The position numbers and the translations under genes were made by a program. From NCBI GenBank assembly GCA_020635905.1, contig JACJYV010000006.1, positions 721,580 to 785,579 of the forward strand: 64,000 bases of DNA. The letters run 5' to 3'. The notes under the pieces were generated by a model. The model was not told the DNA's origin, searched no databases, and saw only the letters and a program-made list of their open reading frames with translations. Source of the stretch: Bacteroidia bacterium (GTDB lineage Bacteria > Bacteroidota > Bacteroidia > J057 > JADKCL01). This document shows positions 1-9,200 of this stretch, one piece after another. Every line of letters begins with the position of its first letter. Position 1 is the first letter of the stretch.

Positions 1-2182
1 AGCTGGAGGTTCCGCCGGCCGAACCCAAAACTCCGCCGGTACGGGTATAGTCACCGTAGGTGGCTCCATGAACCCCAAAGGTGTAGAGGTCTCCCCAATA
101 GTTATAACCCGTCACCCCGCTGTTGGTATAGTAAATCCCGTAGCCGCTGCCGTCAGCTGCCCCGGAGCGGGTGCGGAAGGCATAAATATCTGCCTGCCCG
201 GTTCCTTCAGAAGAGGTATGTGTGTCATACACGTTTAGCATATAAGGCGTGGAAGGAGAGGTGTTGATACCGGTGTTTCCGGCTGCCCAAACCTGGAATA
301 CATCAGAAGATGATCCGTTGCCAATCCGCAGGGTGGAGGTGTTTCCGGTGGTGCCGTTGTCCCAGTTGAGGATCACTGCGTAACCTGGGTTGCTGTTCAG
401 GTGCAGGTTAGGGGTGAGCCTCACCATGTTATTATTGGGAAAATTTCCACTCATACCGGAAATGGGACCGGAAAAATTGGTGGTTCCCGAGGTACCACCG
501 GCAATATTCAGATCGCCAGCCGCATCGTTGTGAATACCACCGCGGCACTGGTACTGTGCCTGGGTGTAAACGGTTCCGCTGTTGAAATAAGCTCCGCCGG
601 GAGCCACAAAATAGGATGATGCCGTGATATAGGGATTGGAAGCATCAAACCTGAGGTTACCCGCTCCGGTCGAGCCGCTGGTAATTTGCAGGGAGGATGA
701 GTTATACAAGGTCATAAGGTTGGCGGATGGAGAGTAAATCCCCGATCCGGTGGCCTGGTTGTACAAACCCCTGCCGGCAATGTCGTTCCGGAACCATCCC
801 CCTACATAAACTTCACCATTTGCCCGGCTGCTTCCACTGATCCAGTGGTTGGCACTTTGTGCACTTCCAAACTGATTTTGAATGTAACCAGAAGATGCAG
901 CAGCGGTGGTCAGGATTTGTGACCAGGCGGTGGAAGCCGAGTTATTGGTTTTCCGGAAATAAAGATCCTGGTCAAAGAAACTGCCTGCGATTTGCAGGGC
1001 GTAGTTGTTTCCGCTATTGCTGTGGCGCACGTCTATCATGTGTTGCCAGCTTGAGGCACCCGGGTACCAACTGGAAGCGGGTGAAGGCGCGGATGTTTCA
1101 TAAAAACCACTTCTTGCCCCGGCATTTCCCTGAAGACCGGCGTTATCGCGGGTTTCTGTTCTGCTTTGGCTGTTGCCCCAGTAAACAATACCATCAGCCC
1201 GGATATTTCCGGTAGAATGGAGTTTTTCGACGGGGCCATTGGTTCCAATCCCCACATTGCCGCCATTATTATAGATGTTGTTGCTGTTCAGCACCCAGGT
1301 GCTGCCATTCCAGTAGGTGGTATTGCCGGCTGCGGTTCCGCTGCTCAAAAAGCCAGCCGGGCCTTGCGGTCCAGCCGGGCCGGTTGCACCGGTTGCACCA
1401 GTGGCTCCGGTTGCACCTGTCGGGCCGGCAGGTCCCTGTGGACCGATTGCACCAGTAGCTCCTGCTGGGCCGGCAGGCCCTTGTGGCCCGATTGCTCCTG
1501 TAGCTCCTGTAGCTCCCTGTGGGCCGGCAGGCCCCTGTGGGCCAATTGCCCCGGTAGCTCCCGCAGGACCGGCGGGACCTTGTGGGCCGATTGCACCAGT
1601 GGCCCCAGTGGCTCCGGTTGCACCTGTCAGACCGATCGGCCCCTGAGGACCGATTGCCCCGGTAGCTCCCGTAGGACCGGCGGGACCCTGGGGGCCGATT
1701 GCACCAGTCGCTCCAACAGGACCGGCGGGACCCTGTGGGCCAATTGCGCCAGTCGCACCCGTAGCTCCCTGTGGGCCAGCAGGCCCCTGGGGACCAATCG
1801 CTCCCGTGGCACCCGTAGCACCTTGCGGCCCGGCCGGGCCCTGGGGTCCGGTTGCACCCGTGGCGCCTGTGGCTCCCGTCGGTCCCTGGGGACCGATAGC
1901 CTGCACCCAGGACGTTCCGTTAAAGTACCAAAAACCAGAAGTCAGACCATCAGTCTGATAAACCAGCAAACCCTGAGCCGGTGAAATAATGGCCAGGCGT
2001 TGTGCAGTGGTCATGCGCGGAGCCAGAAACCCCTTGACCGTCGATACCACATCCAGCATCGCCGAGGGATGGGCAGTGCCGTTCGTTCCCGCAATCCTCA
2101 CCCCATTCTGGCCCTGAACGTTACCCATGACAAGCAACAGCATACACCCCAAAACAAACGCAATAAGCCTTGTGTTCTTCAT
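1..2182 (-). CDS. Collagen-like fibre protein, 3' end beyond the window
   Basis: The frame is open from an ATG at 2182 to the left edge with no stop, so about 727 residues of a longer protein are visible. It starts with a signal peptide (MKNTRLIAFVLGCMLLLVMG, then ending at VQGQ). A short head follows that is typical of Bacteroidota fibre proteins (PSAMLDV, GFLAPRMTTAQR, GLLVYQTDG, GFWYFNGTSW). About 60 uninterrupted Gly-X-Y triplets come next (1363-1899). The rest resembles phage tail-fibre or intramolecular-chaperone-type surface proteins (GGNVGIGT, WGNSQSRTETRDN, GDLNIAGGTSG, NTGINTSPSTPY). It is probably a secreted, trimeric, rod-like surface fibre. The triplet region is rich in Pro-Ala, Gln-Gly and Thr-Gly, as in bacterial collagens. 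The C-terminus and any sorting signal lie outside the window. Two shorter plus-strand frames over the repeat are artefacts of its base composition. Confidence 0.85.
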   Translation of the reverse strand, partial: MKNTRLIAFVLGCMLLLVMGNVQGQNGVRIAGTNGTAHPSAMLDVVSTVKGFLAPRMTTAQRLAIISPAQGLLVYQTDGLTSGFWYFNGTSWVQAIGPQGPTGATGATGATGPQGPAGPQGATGATGAIGPQGPAGPQGATGATGAIGPQGPAGPVGATGAIGPQGPAGPTGATGAIGPQGPIGLTGATGATGATGAIGPQGPAGPAGATGAIGPQGPAGPQGATGATGAIGPQGPAGPAGATGAIGPQGPAGPTGATGATGATGATGPAGPQGPAGFLSSGTAAGNTTYWNGSTWVLNSNNIYNNGGNVGIGTNGPVEKLHSTGNIRADGIVYWGNSQSRTETRDNAGLQGNAGARSGFYETSAPSPASSWYPGASSWQHMIDVRHSNSGNNYALQIAGSFFDQDLYFRKTNNSASTAWSQILTTAAASSGYIQNQFGSAQSANHWISGSSRANGEVYVGGWFRNDIAGRGLYNQATGSGIYSPSANLMTLYNSSSLQITSGSTGAGNLRFDASNPYITASSYFVAPGGAYFNSGTVYTQAQYQCRGGIHNDAAGDLNIAGGTSGTTNFSGPISGMSGNFPNNNMVRLTPNLHLNSNPGYAVILNWDNGTTGNTSTLRIGNGSSSDVFQVWAAGNTGINTSPSTPYMLNVYDTHTSSEGTGQADIYAFRTRSGAADGSGYGIYYTNSGVTGYNYWGDLYTFGVHGATYGDYTRTGGVLGSAGGTSS
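1363..1899 (-). repeat. Collagen-type Gly-X-Y coding repeat
   Basis: About 537 bases encode roughly 60 consecutive Gly-X-Y triplets, mostly GPA, GPQ, GAT, GAI and GPT. The 9- to 27-base units are degenerate copies of each other. This tract can change length by slippage or recombination. Confidence 0.85.
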
Positions 2183-2595
2183 TTCAATACCATTTTCAGA
2201 TTGAAAAATCATTTTCACCGAACGGGAAAACAACCAGAAAAGCATCCTCAGATTGCTTTGCAGATAGGTCATTGCAGAACATAACTTGTCCATGCTGTGA
2301 TTCATGCAAATCCTGACCTGTCACACAATTACATTGGGGGAATAATAGCTTTCTTGTTCCTTACCCAGCTTAAATATAAACAGAAAACTCGTTTTTTACA
2401 AAAAATCTTTCATTGCCCAACCCAACCTCTCTTTCCCCAAAGACAAATAAAAATATAGAAATTCTCCCATTCCTGCCCCTAACCGTCCCAAATCCGCGGC
2501 TCAATTACCATTTTAGAAAGAATATATCCAATATTCTTACATGCAATATTCCCAACCAAATCACCCATTCCCCGGATCCCAATCCCAAAACCTGG
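2183..2595. other. Gene-free leader region of the fibre gene
   Basis: This is AT-rich sequence upstream of the fibre gene. It must hold that gene's promoter, but I find no clear TAnnTTTG box on the minus strand. No credible gene is present; the small plus-strand frames have no protein-like composition. Confidence 0.5.
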
Positions 2596-2693
2596 AATAC
2601 CTCCCAACTGTCGACTCCCGTCTAAAGACTAACGACTCCCCGCTAAAATCTAAAATCTCACACCTCATCTCTAACGACTAACGACTAAGGACT
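2596..2693. repeat. Degenerate heptanucleotide array, 14 units
   Basis: Fourteen consecutive seven-base units keep strict register and every one ends in CT: aatacct, cccaact, gtcgact, cccgtct, aaagact, aacgact, ccccgct, aaaatct, aaaatct, cacacct, catctct, aacgact, aacgact, aaggact. The array is intergenic and has no coding frame. Similar seven-base periodicity recurs at 47028-47108, 60279-60306 and 62316-62406. Confidence 0.8.
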
Positions 2694-3090
2694 CATCAGG
2701 AGCTGCCCCCGCACCGCTTCCGCACGGGCGGGGTCGGGCTCAGCCAGGGGTTCCGTCGGGTCGCCAGCGTTCCGCTCCCTGCTCCCCGACCAGCCTCCAA
2801 AGTCTCGGCTGCCCTTCCGATCCCTCAGCCGCGGGCCAGCCCGCCCAACATTTGCATCAAAACCCCGCAGGAAACAACCTTGTTGTTTCCAAAAGCTAAC
2901 CACTTCAAAGGGGAGGCCCGGAAAATCGGCGGGGGAGGCGGTGGCATGTGCGCTGGCAGCTTTCGATTTTCCTAGCGTTTTGGTTACTTTGGGGCAATGC
3001 CAAATCGAACTTGAGAGATTCATAAGCACCTTTTAAAACCAAAACCTGCGAACTAAAGTGACGCCCCGCCGGCGAGGCGACCCAATGTGG
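2694..3090. other. GC-rich repeat-like island, probably non-coding
   Basis: The base composition rises abruptly to well over 60 percent G+C in 2694-2860, while the flanks are AT-rich. It contains a perfect 9-bp hairpin at 2870-2890 (GGAAACAAC, 3-base loop, GTTGTTTCC). A 114-codon minus-strand frame (2685-3029) crosses it. Its peptide is rich in Arg, Gly, Pro and Ser with no domain, and resembles translations of dispersed non-coding repeats seen in other Bacteroidota, so I do not call it a gene. It lies between the terminator of the giant adhesin gene and the heptad array. Confidence 0.5.
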
Positions 3091-3121
3091 GCAAAACCAC
3101 TATCATCAAAAAGCAGTTGAC

Positions 3122-3155
3122 AAAAAGAGCCCCGGTCAACGACCAGGGCTCTTTT
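3122..3155 (-). terminator. Intrinsic terminator of the giant adhesin operon
   Basis: The stem 3126-3137 pairs with 3141-3152 (12 bp, one mismatch) around a 3-base loop. On the minus strand it is followed by a T run (AAAAA at 3122-3126 on plus). It lies 50 bases beyond the stop of the giant gene. The opposite side also carries TTTT, so it could act in both directions. Confidence 0.85.
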
Positions 3156-3205
3156 CTCGGGCCAAAGGCCCCCCTCTCGGGTAGCTTGAACCTTGCAGCC
3201 TAAAA

Positions 3206-6200
3206 CTACCTCACCAGGATCAATTTCCGGTAGAACACTGCTCCCGAACCGGTCACCAGCTTGCTGACGTACACGCCTTCGGTCACATTCTCCGGCCGGA
3301 AGGTCACTTCCATCCGCTCATTGGCTTCTACCTGTCCGTTGAACAAGGTAGCCACCAACTCGCCCCGCAGGTCAAACACCAGCACCGTCACCTGATCTGC
3401 CTTCGGCAGGGTAAACCGCAGCGTGGTTTTCTCCTCAAACGGGTTCGGGAAGGCTTCAAAGGTCGGCTCATTAGTCAGGAACTCAGCCGAGGCTGCGCTG
3501 TTGCCTTGTCCGTCTTCCTCTGGCATAGCCACTTTCGAACCCTGGTTTGCACAAGGACCACAATTGTCGCAGTCGCCCAGACAGTTACCCAGGATCGTGT
3601 AGCTGGCCAGCGTATCGATCAGGTTACCCGTACGGATACAGGTATCCGTGCAGGACTCGTAGAAGCAGAACTTATAACCCAGCGTGTCACAATCGGGGTT
3701 GCCTACTGCGTTACGCTGAATCACATTCACCACCACCGTGTCGAAAGCCACACAGCTGTTCGCATCCTTGATCCGCACCACATAAGTCGTGGTCGTCGTC
3801 GGGCAGTCGATCATCGTCTGACCATTCAGGAAGGGCAGCGGCGAAGGCAGTCTGAACCAGTAGTAACTGTACGGAGCCACCCCGCCGGTCGGGATTGCCG
3901 TGATCGTCGGGCACAGGAACGGAGTATTCAGGATCACCAGACGATCCACTCCCGCATCCACGCTCAGCGGCGGAGCCTGGGTCAGGGTGATCGTGGATAC
4001 ATCCGTACATCCGTTGGCATCGGTCACGGTCACCGTGTAGGTACCAGCCGTCAGACCCGTGAAGATTCTCGGGGTGCCGCCCGTTTGCGTACCCGATACG
4101 GGACCGCTCAGGGTAACAGTGTAGGCCTGGCAGCTTGCGCCACCTGCAATATTTACCGTGATCTTACCATTCGCACCGCCATTACAGCCGATGTTGTAAC
4201 CACCTGCAAACACAGAGGGTACCAGTGAGGTGATCTGCATCACCGCAGGCTGGGTCAGGGTGAAGGACTCGGTCAGGCTGCAGCCATTGGCATCCGTGGT
4301 GGTCACGTTGTAGGTTCCGGCTACCAGGTTGGAAATATCCTGGCTGGTTGCAGTGAACCCGTTCGGGCCGCTCCAGCTGTAGCTGTAGGGCTGACAACCA
4401 CCCGTCATCGAGTAGTCAATCGAGCCGTCGCTGTTGCCGTTGCAGCTGATGTTGTAGCCGCAGGCATAGGTCGGGATCACAGAGCTTCCGTTCAGCAGTG
4501 CGGGTTCGGTCAGGGTAAAGCTGTTGGTTACAAAGCAGCCATTCTGATCAGTCGCGGTAACATTATAGGTTCCCGCGGTGATGTTCTGCGGATCCTGACC
4601 GCTGAAGGTGTAGCCGTTCGGGCCGGTCCAGCTGTAGGTGTAGGGCTGGCAGCCACCACTCAGGCTGTAGTCGATCGAGCCGTCGCTGGCGCCGTTGCAG
4701 CTCACATTATAGCCACAGGCAAAGGTCGGGATGCTGAAGCCATCCACCAACTGAGCAGGCTCAGTCAGGGTAATCGTACAAGTGGTCTGATCGCCCACCC
4801 CGTCTGTCACCGTCACCGAGTAGGTACCTGCGGCCAGGTTAATGGCCGTGGAGGTCAGCTGACCGTCGGTCCAGAGGTAGGTGTAGGGCAGACAGCCGCC
4901 CGTCACGCTCACCGTGGCCTGACCATCGGTCTGGCCATTGCAGCTGATGTTGTAGCCGCAGGCGAAGGTTGGGCTGGAGGTGCTGCACACCAATGCATCG
5001 TTGGTCACGGTTACGGTGGCGTTGCAGGTGCTCACATTACCGTTTACATCCGTCACCGTCAGTACCACCGGGTTCTGGCCTTTGTCGTTACAGTCAAAGG
5101 TGTTTGGGTTAACCGCCAGGCTGGCCACCGTACAGTTGTCACTTGAACCATTGTCGATCTGCTGCGGCGTGATCGCAACGAATCCTGTGCTGTCCGTGTT
5201 GATGGTGATGTCCTGACAGAGTGCGATCGGCGGAACATTGTCCTCTACTTCCACACTGGCGCTACAGGTGGAGACATTGCCATTCACATCGGTCACGGTC
5301 AGGGTTACAGGGTTTGCACCCACATTTCCGCAATTGAAGCTGGTCTGGCTCAGACTCAGGGAAGCAATGCCGCAAGCGTCATTCGATCCATTATCAACCG
5401 CAACCGCGGTGGTGGATCCGTTTCCGCTGGCATCCAACTGAACCGTGACATCCTGGCAAAGCGCAACCGGAGCCACATTATCTTCAACCTGAACGTTGGC
5501 GGAACAGGTGGAAATGTTGCCGTTATTATCGGTCACGGTCAGGGTTACAGGGTTAGATCCCACGTTACCGCAATTGAAGCCGGTCTGGCTCAGACTCAGG
5601 GAAGCAATGCCGCAGGCGTCATTGGATCCATTATCAACCGCAACCGCGGTGGTAGATCCGTTTCCGCTGGCATCCAACTGAACCGTGACATCCTGGCAAA
5701 GCGCAACCGGAGCCACATTATCTTCAACCTGAACGTTGGCGGAACAGGTGGAAATGTTGCCATTATTATCCGTCACGGTCAGGGTTACAGGGTTAGATCC
5801 CACGTTACCGCAATTGAAGCCGGTTTGGCTCAGACTCAGGGAAGCAATGCCGCAGGCGTCATTGGATCCATTATCAACCGCAACCGCGGTGGTAGATCCG
5901 TTTCCGCTGGCATCCAACTGAACCGTGACATCCTGGCAAAGCGCAACCGGAGCCACATTATCTTCAACCTGAACGTTGGCGGAACAAGTGGAAACGTTGC
6001 CGTTATTATCGGTCACGGTCAGAGTTACCGGGTTGGCTCCCACGTTACCGCAGTTGAAGCTGGTTGCACTCAGAACCAGAGACTGAATACCACAGGCGTC
6101 ACTGGAACCATTATCAACCGCAACCGCAGTAGTGGATCCGTTTCCGCTGGCATCCAACTGAACCGTGACATCCTGGCAAAGCGCAACCGGGGCTTCGTGG

Positions 6201-9200
6201 TCTTCCACCGTTACATTAAAGGTGCAGGAAGAACTGCCCACAGAGTTGGTGGCGGTTGCTGTGACTGAAGTCGAACCCAGCGGGAAGGTGCTGCCGGGAT
6301 TAATCGTGTAGGTAATGGTCGAGGCCGGGATACCTACGGGGTCGGTGGCCGTGTAGGTGGCCACCCCGTCACACTGACCTGCGGTCGTATTCACGGTAAT
6401 ATCTGCCGGACAGACAATCGCAGGCGGTACGCCTACCACATTGATGTCAAACGAGCAGGAAGCCGTGTTGCCTGATGCATCCGTTACCGTGAAGGTATTG
6501 GTCGTGCTGCCAATCGGGAAGGTAGAACCGCTGGGCAGACCTGCGGTCTGAGCCGTGGTGGCAGGACAGTTGTCCGTACCAACCGGATTGGTGAAGGTGG
6601 CGGTAGCTCCTGCGGCACTGGTGGCGATCAGGTTTTGGGTGGGAGGACAGCTGATGGTCGGCGGAATATTATCCTGTACCGTAACTGTTGCCGTACAGGT
6701 TGAAGTGTTGGGGCTGTTGCCGTTGCTGCCACCTGCGGTGGTCACATAGGTGCGGAAGGCCAGATCGTCCAGACCTCCAACTACGTCCATTTCTCCGCCT
6801 GCGTAGGGATTGGTGCCTGCGGCATAGGAAATTCGGGTACTGGTGAAGCCCACCAGACTGATGGTATAAACCTGACCGGCTACCACCGGAATCGGGGTGC
6901 TCAGGGTAAAGGATTCAAACACGGAATTCGTGCTGAAGGTCAGCGTCTGAGGACCGGAAAGTTGAGTTCCTCCGGTACCAGCCCCTGCGTAAATATTCAG
7001 GTTTTTGGTATTGGTAGTGGAGCTCGCATGCATGATCAGGTCGATTTGGGTCAACTGACCCGTAACACCTGCGGTGAATGACTGCCACAAGGTAGCCTTG
7101 CGGGTCGTGGTGGTCGTCTGGCTCTGATCCAGCTGCTGGCCGCCGCCACCTCCTCCACCACCGGTGGTGGAGCCGTCGGTCACAGTCAGGGTGACCGTAT
7201 TGGCACCCAGGTCGCTGCAATCAAAGCTGGTTACGTCCAGGCTCAGGCTCACGATGCCACAGGCATCGTTGGAGCCATTGTCCACGGCCTGGGCCGTGGT
7301 GCTGGCGCTGCCATTGGCGTCCAGTTGCACCGTCACATCCTGACAAATCGCAACCGGGTCAACATTATCTTCCACCCGTACATTAGCATTACAGGTACTG
7401 CTGTTGCCGTTTACATCCGTCACGGTCAGGGTAACAGGGTTTGAACCCTGATCTGAGCATTCAAAACTGCTTGGGCTGACCGCGTAGCTTTGGATACCAC
7501 AGGCGTCAGTTGAGGAATTATCCACGTCCTGACCTGCAATGGAAACTGTTCCACCTGAACTCAGTTGCACCGTGATATCCTTACAAATTGCAACAGGTGG
7601 AGTATTGTCCTCAATGGTCACATTGGCGGTACAGATGGAGTAGTTATTATTCACGTCCACCACGGCGAGGGTTACCACGTTGGCACCAATGTTATTGCAA
7701 TCAAATGTATTGGGAGGACTTACCGTGATAAACTGAATGGTACAGTTATCCGTGGAGCCCCCGTCCACCTGACCGCCGGCAATGCTCACATTGCCCGTGG
7801 CATCCAGGCTCACCGTAATATCCTGGCACAGCGCCAACGGTGGGATCTGATCCACCACCGTAACCGTGGCCGTACAATTGCTGCTGTTACCATTCACGTC
7901 AGTGACGGTCTGGGTAACGGTATTGGGTCCGATATTGGAACAATCGAAGGATCCTTGTCCCGCACCCAGAGCCAGAGTGGCAATGCCGCAGGCGTCAGTT
8001 GATCCATTATTGACTGCACCAGCCGTGGTGGAGCCATTTCCGTTATTGTCCAGTTGCACCGTCACATCCTGACAAATGGCTACGGGAGCGATATTATCCT
8101 GTACAATTACATTCGCAGAACAGGTGCTGACGTTGCCATTATTATCAGTTACGGTCAATACCACTGCATTTGTCCCAACATTGCCACAATTGAATGAGGT
8201 GGCGCTGAGGCTGTAGGAAGCAATTCCACAAGCATCATTGGAGCCATTATCAACTGCGTTGGCTGAGGTGGATCCATTGCCACCTGCATCCAGCTGCACG
8301 GTCACATTCTGGCAAATGGCGGCAGGCGCTTCGTGATCCTCCACCGTTATGGTAAAGGAACAGCTTGAGGTACCCACCGCATTGGTAGCCGTGGCGGTCA
8401 CTGTGGTGTTGCCCAGGCTGAATACTGAGCCGGGATTGCTGGAATAGGTGATGGTTGACGGGGGAATTCCGGCCGGATCGTTGGCGGCGAAGGTACCTGC
8501 CGCAGAGCATTGTCCGGGATCGGTATTCACGGTAAGGTTGGCCGGGCAAACGATAGCCGGAGCCACACCCACCACTTCGATGGTGAAGAAGCAGGAGGAA
8601 GTATTGCCGGAACCATCCGTGACAGTGAAGGTGTTGGTGGTAATGCCAATCGGGAAGGTGGACCCACTCGCCAGACCTGCGGTCTGGCTGGTGCTGGCAC
8701 CCGGGCAATTATCTGCCCCAACCGGGTTGGTCCAGGTGGCAACTGCACCCGCAGCACTGGTCGCAATCAGAGACTGGCTGGACGGGCAGGTGATGGTGGG
8801 ATTCTCGTTGTCCGTTACGGTAACAGTAAATGAACAGGTGCTGGCATTGCTGCATTCATCCTCAGCAGTAACTGTCACCGTGGTGGAACCCAGCGGAAAG
8901 GAGCTGCCAGAAGCCTGAGAATAAGTCAGGTCCACATTGGAAGCACAGTTATCCGTAGCCGTTGCCGAATAGGTTGCAACCGCGCTGCACTGTCCGGTGG
9001 GAGCAGAGATAGAAAGATTGGCCGGACAGGAAACCACGGGAGGAGTATTGTCTTCCACATGAATGATCTGGGTAGCTGAAGCCGTATTTCCCGATGGATC
9101 AGTGGCGGTCCAGGTACGGGAAATGGTGTACTCCTGCGGGCAGGCACACAGAGTTGCCACTTCCTGAGGAGTAAGGGCACGGTCCCAGATGCGCACATCG

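Noticed and set aside
1166..1984. Plus-strand frames over the collagen repeat (272 and 109 codons)
   Set aside because: They mirror the Gly-X-Y repeat of the minus-strand gene. The repetitive GC-rich codons lack stops on both strands. The minus frame has a signal peptide and recognisable domains.
2685..3029. 114-codon minus-strand frame as a gene
   Set aside because: It has no domain, the peptide is Arg/Gly/Pro-rich, and the frame exists because the GC-rich island has few stops. It is treated as a probable repeat.
3506..4228. 240-codon plus-strand frame inside the giant adhesin gene
   Set aside because: It is opposite the SprB repeats and C-terminal part of a certain gene. The peptide is Arg/His-rich and random in character.
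5241..6190. Regular repeats suggesting a CRISPR array
   Set aside because: The unit is 240 bp, fully coding and without spacers. No cas genes are present.
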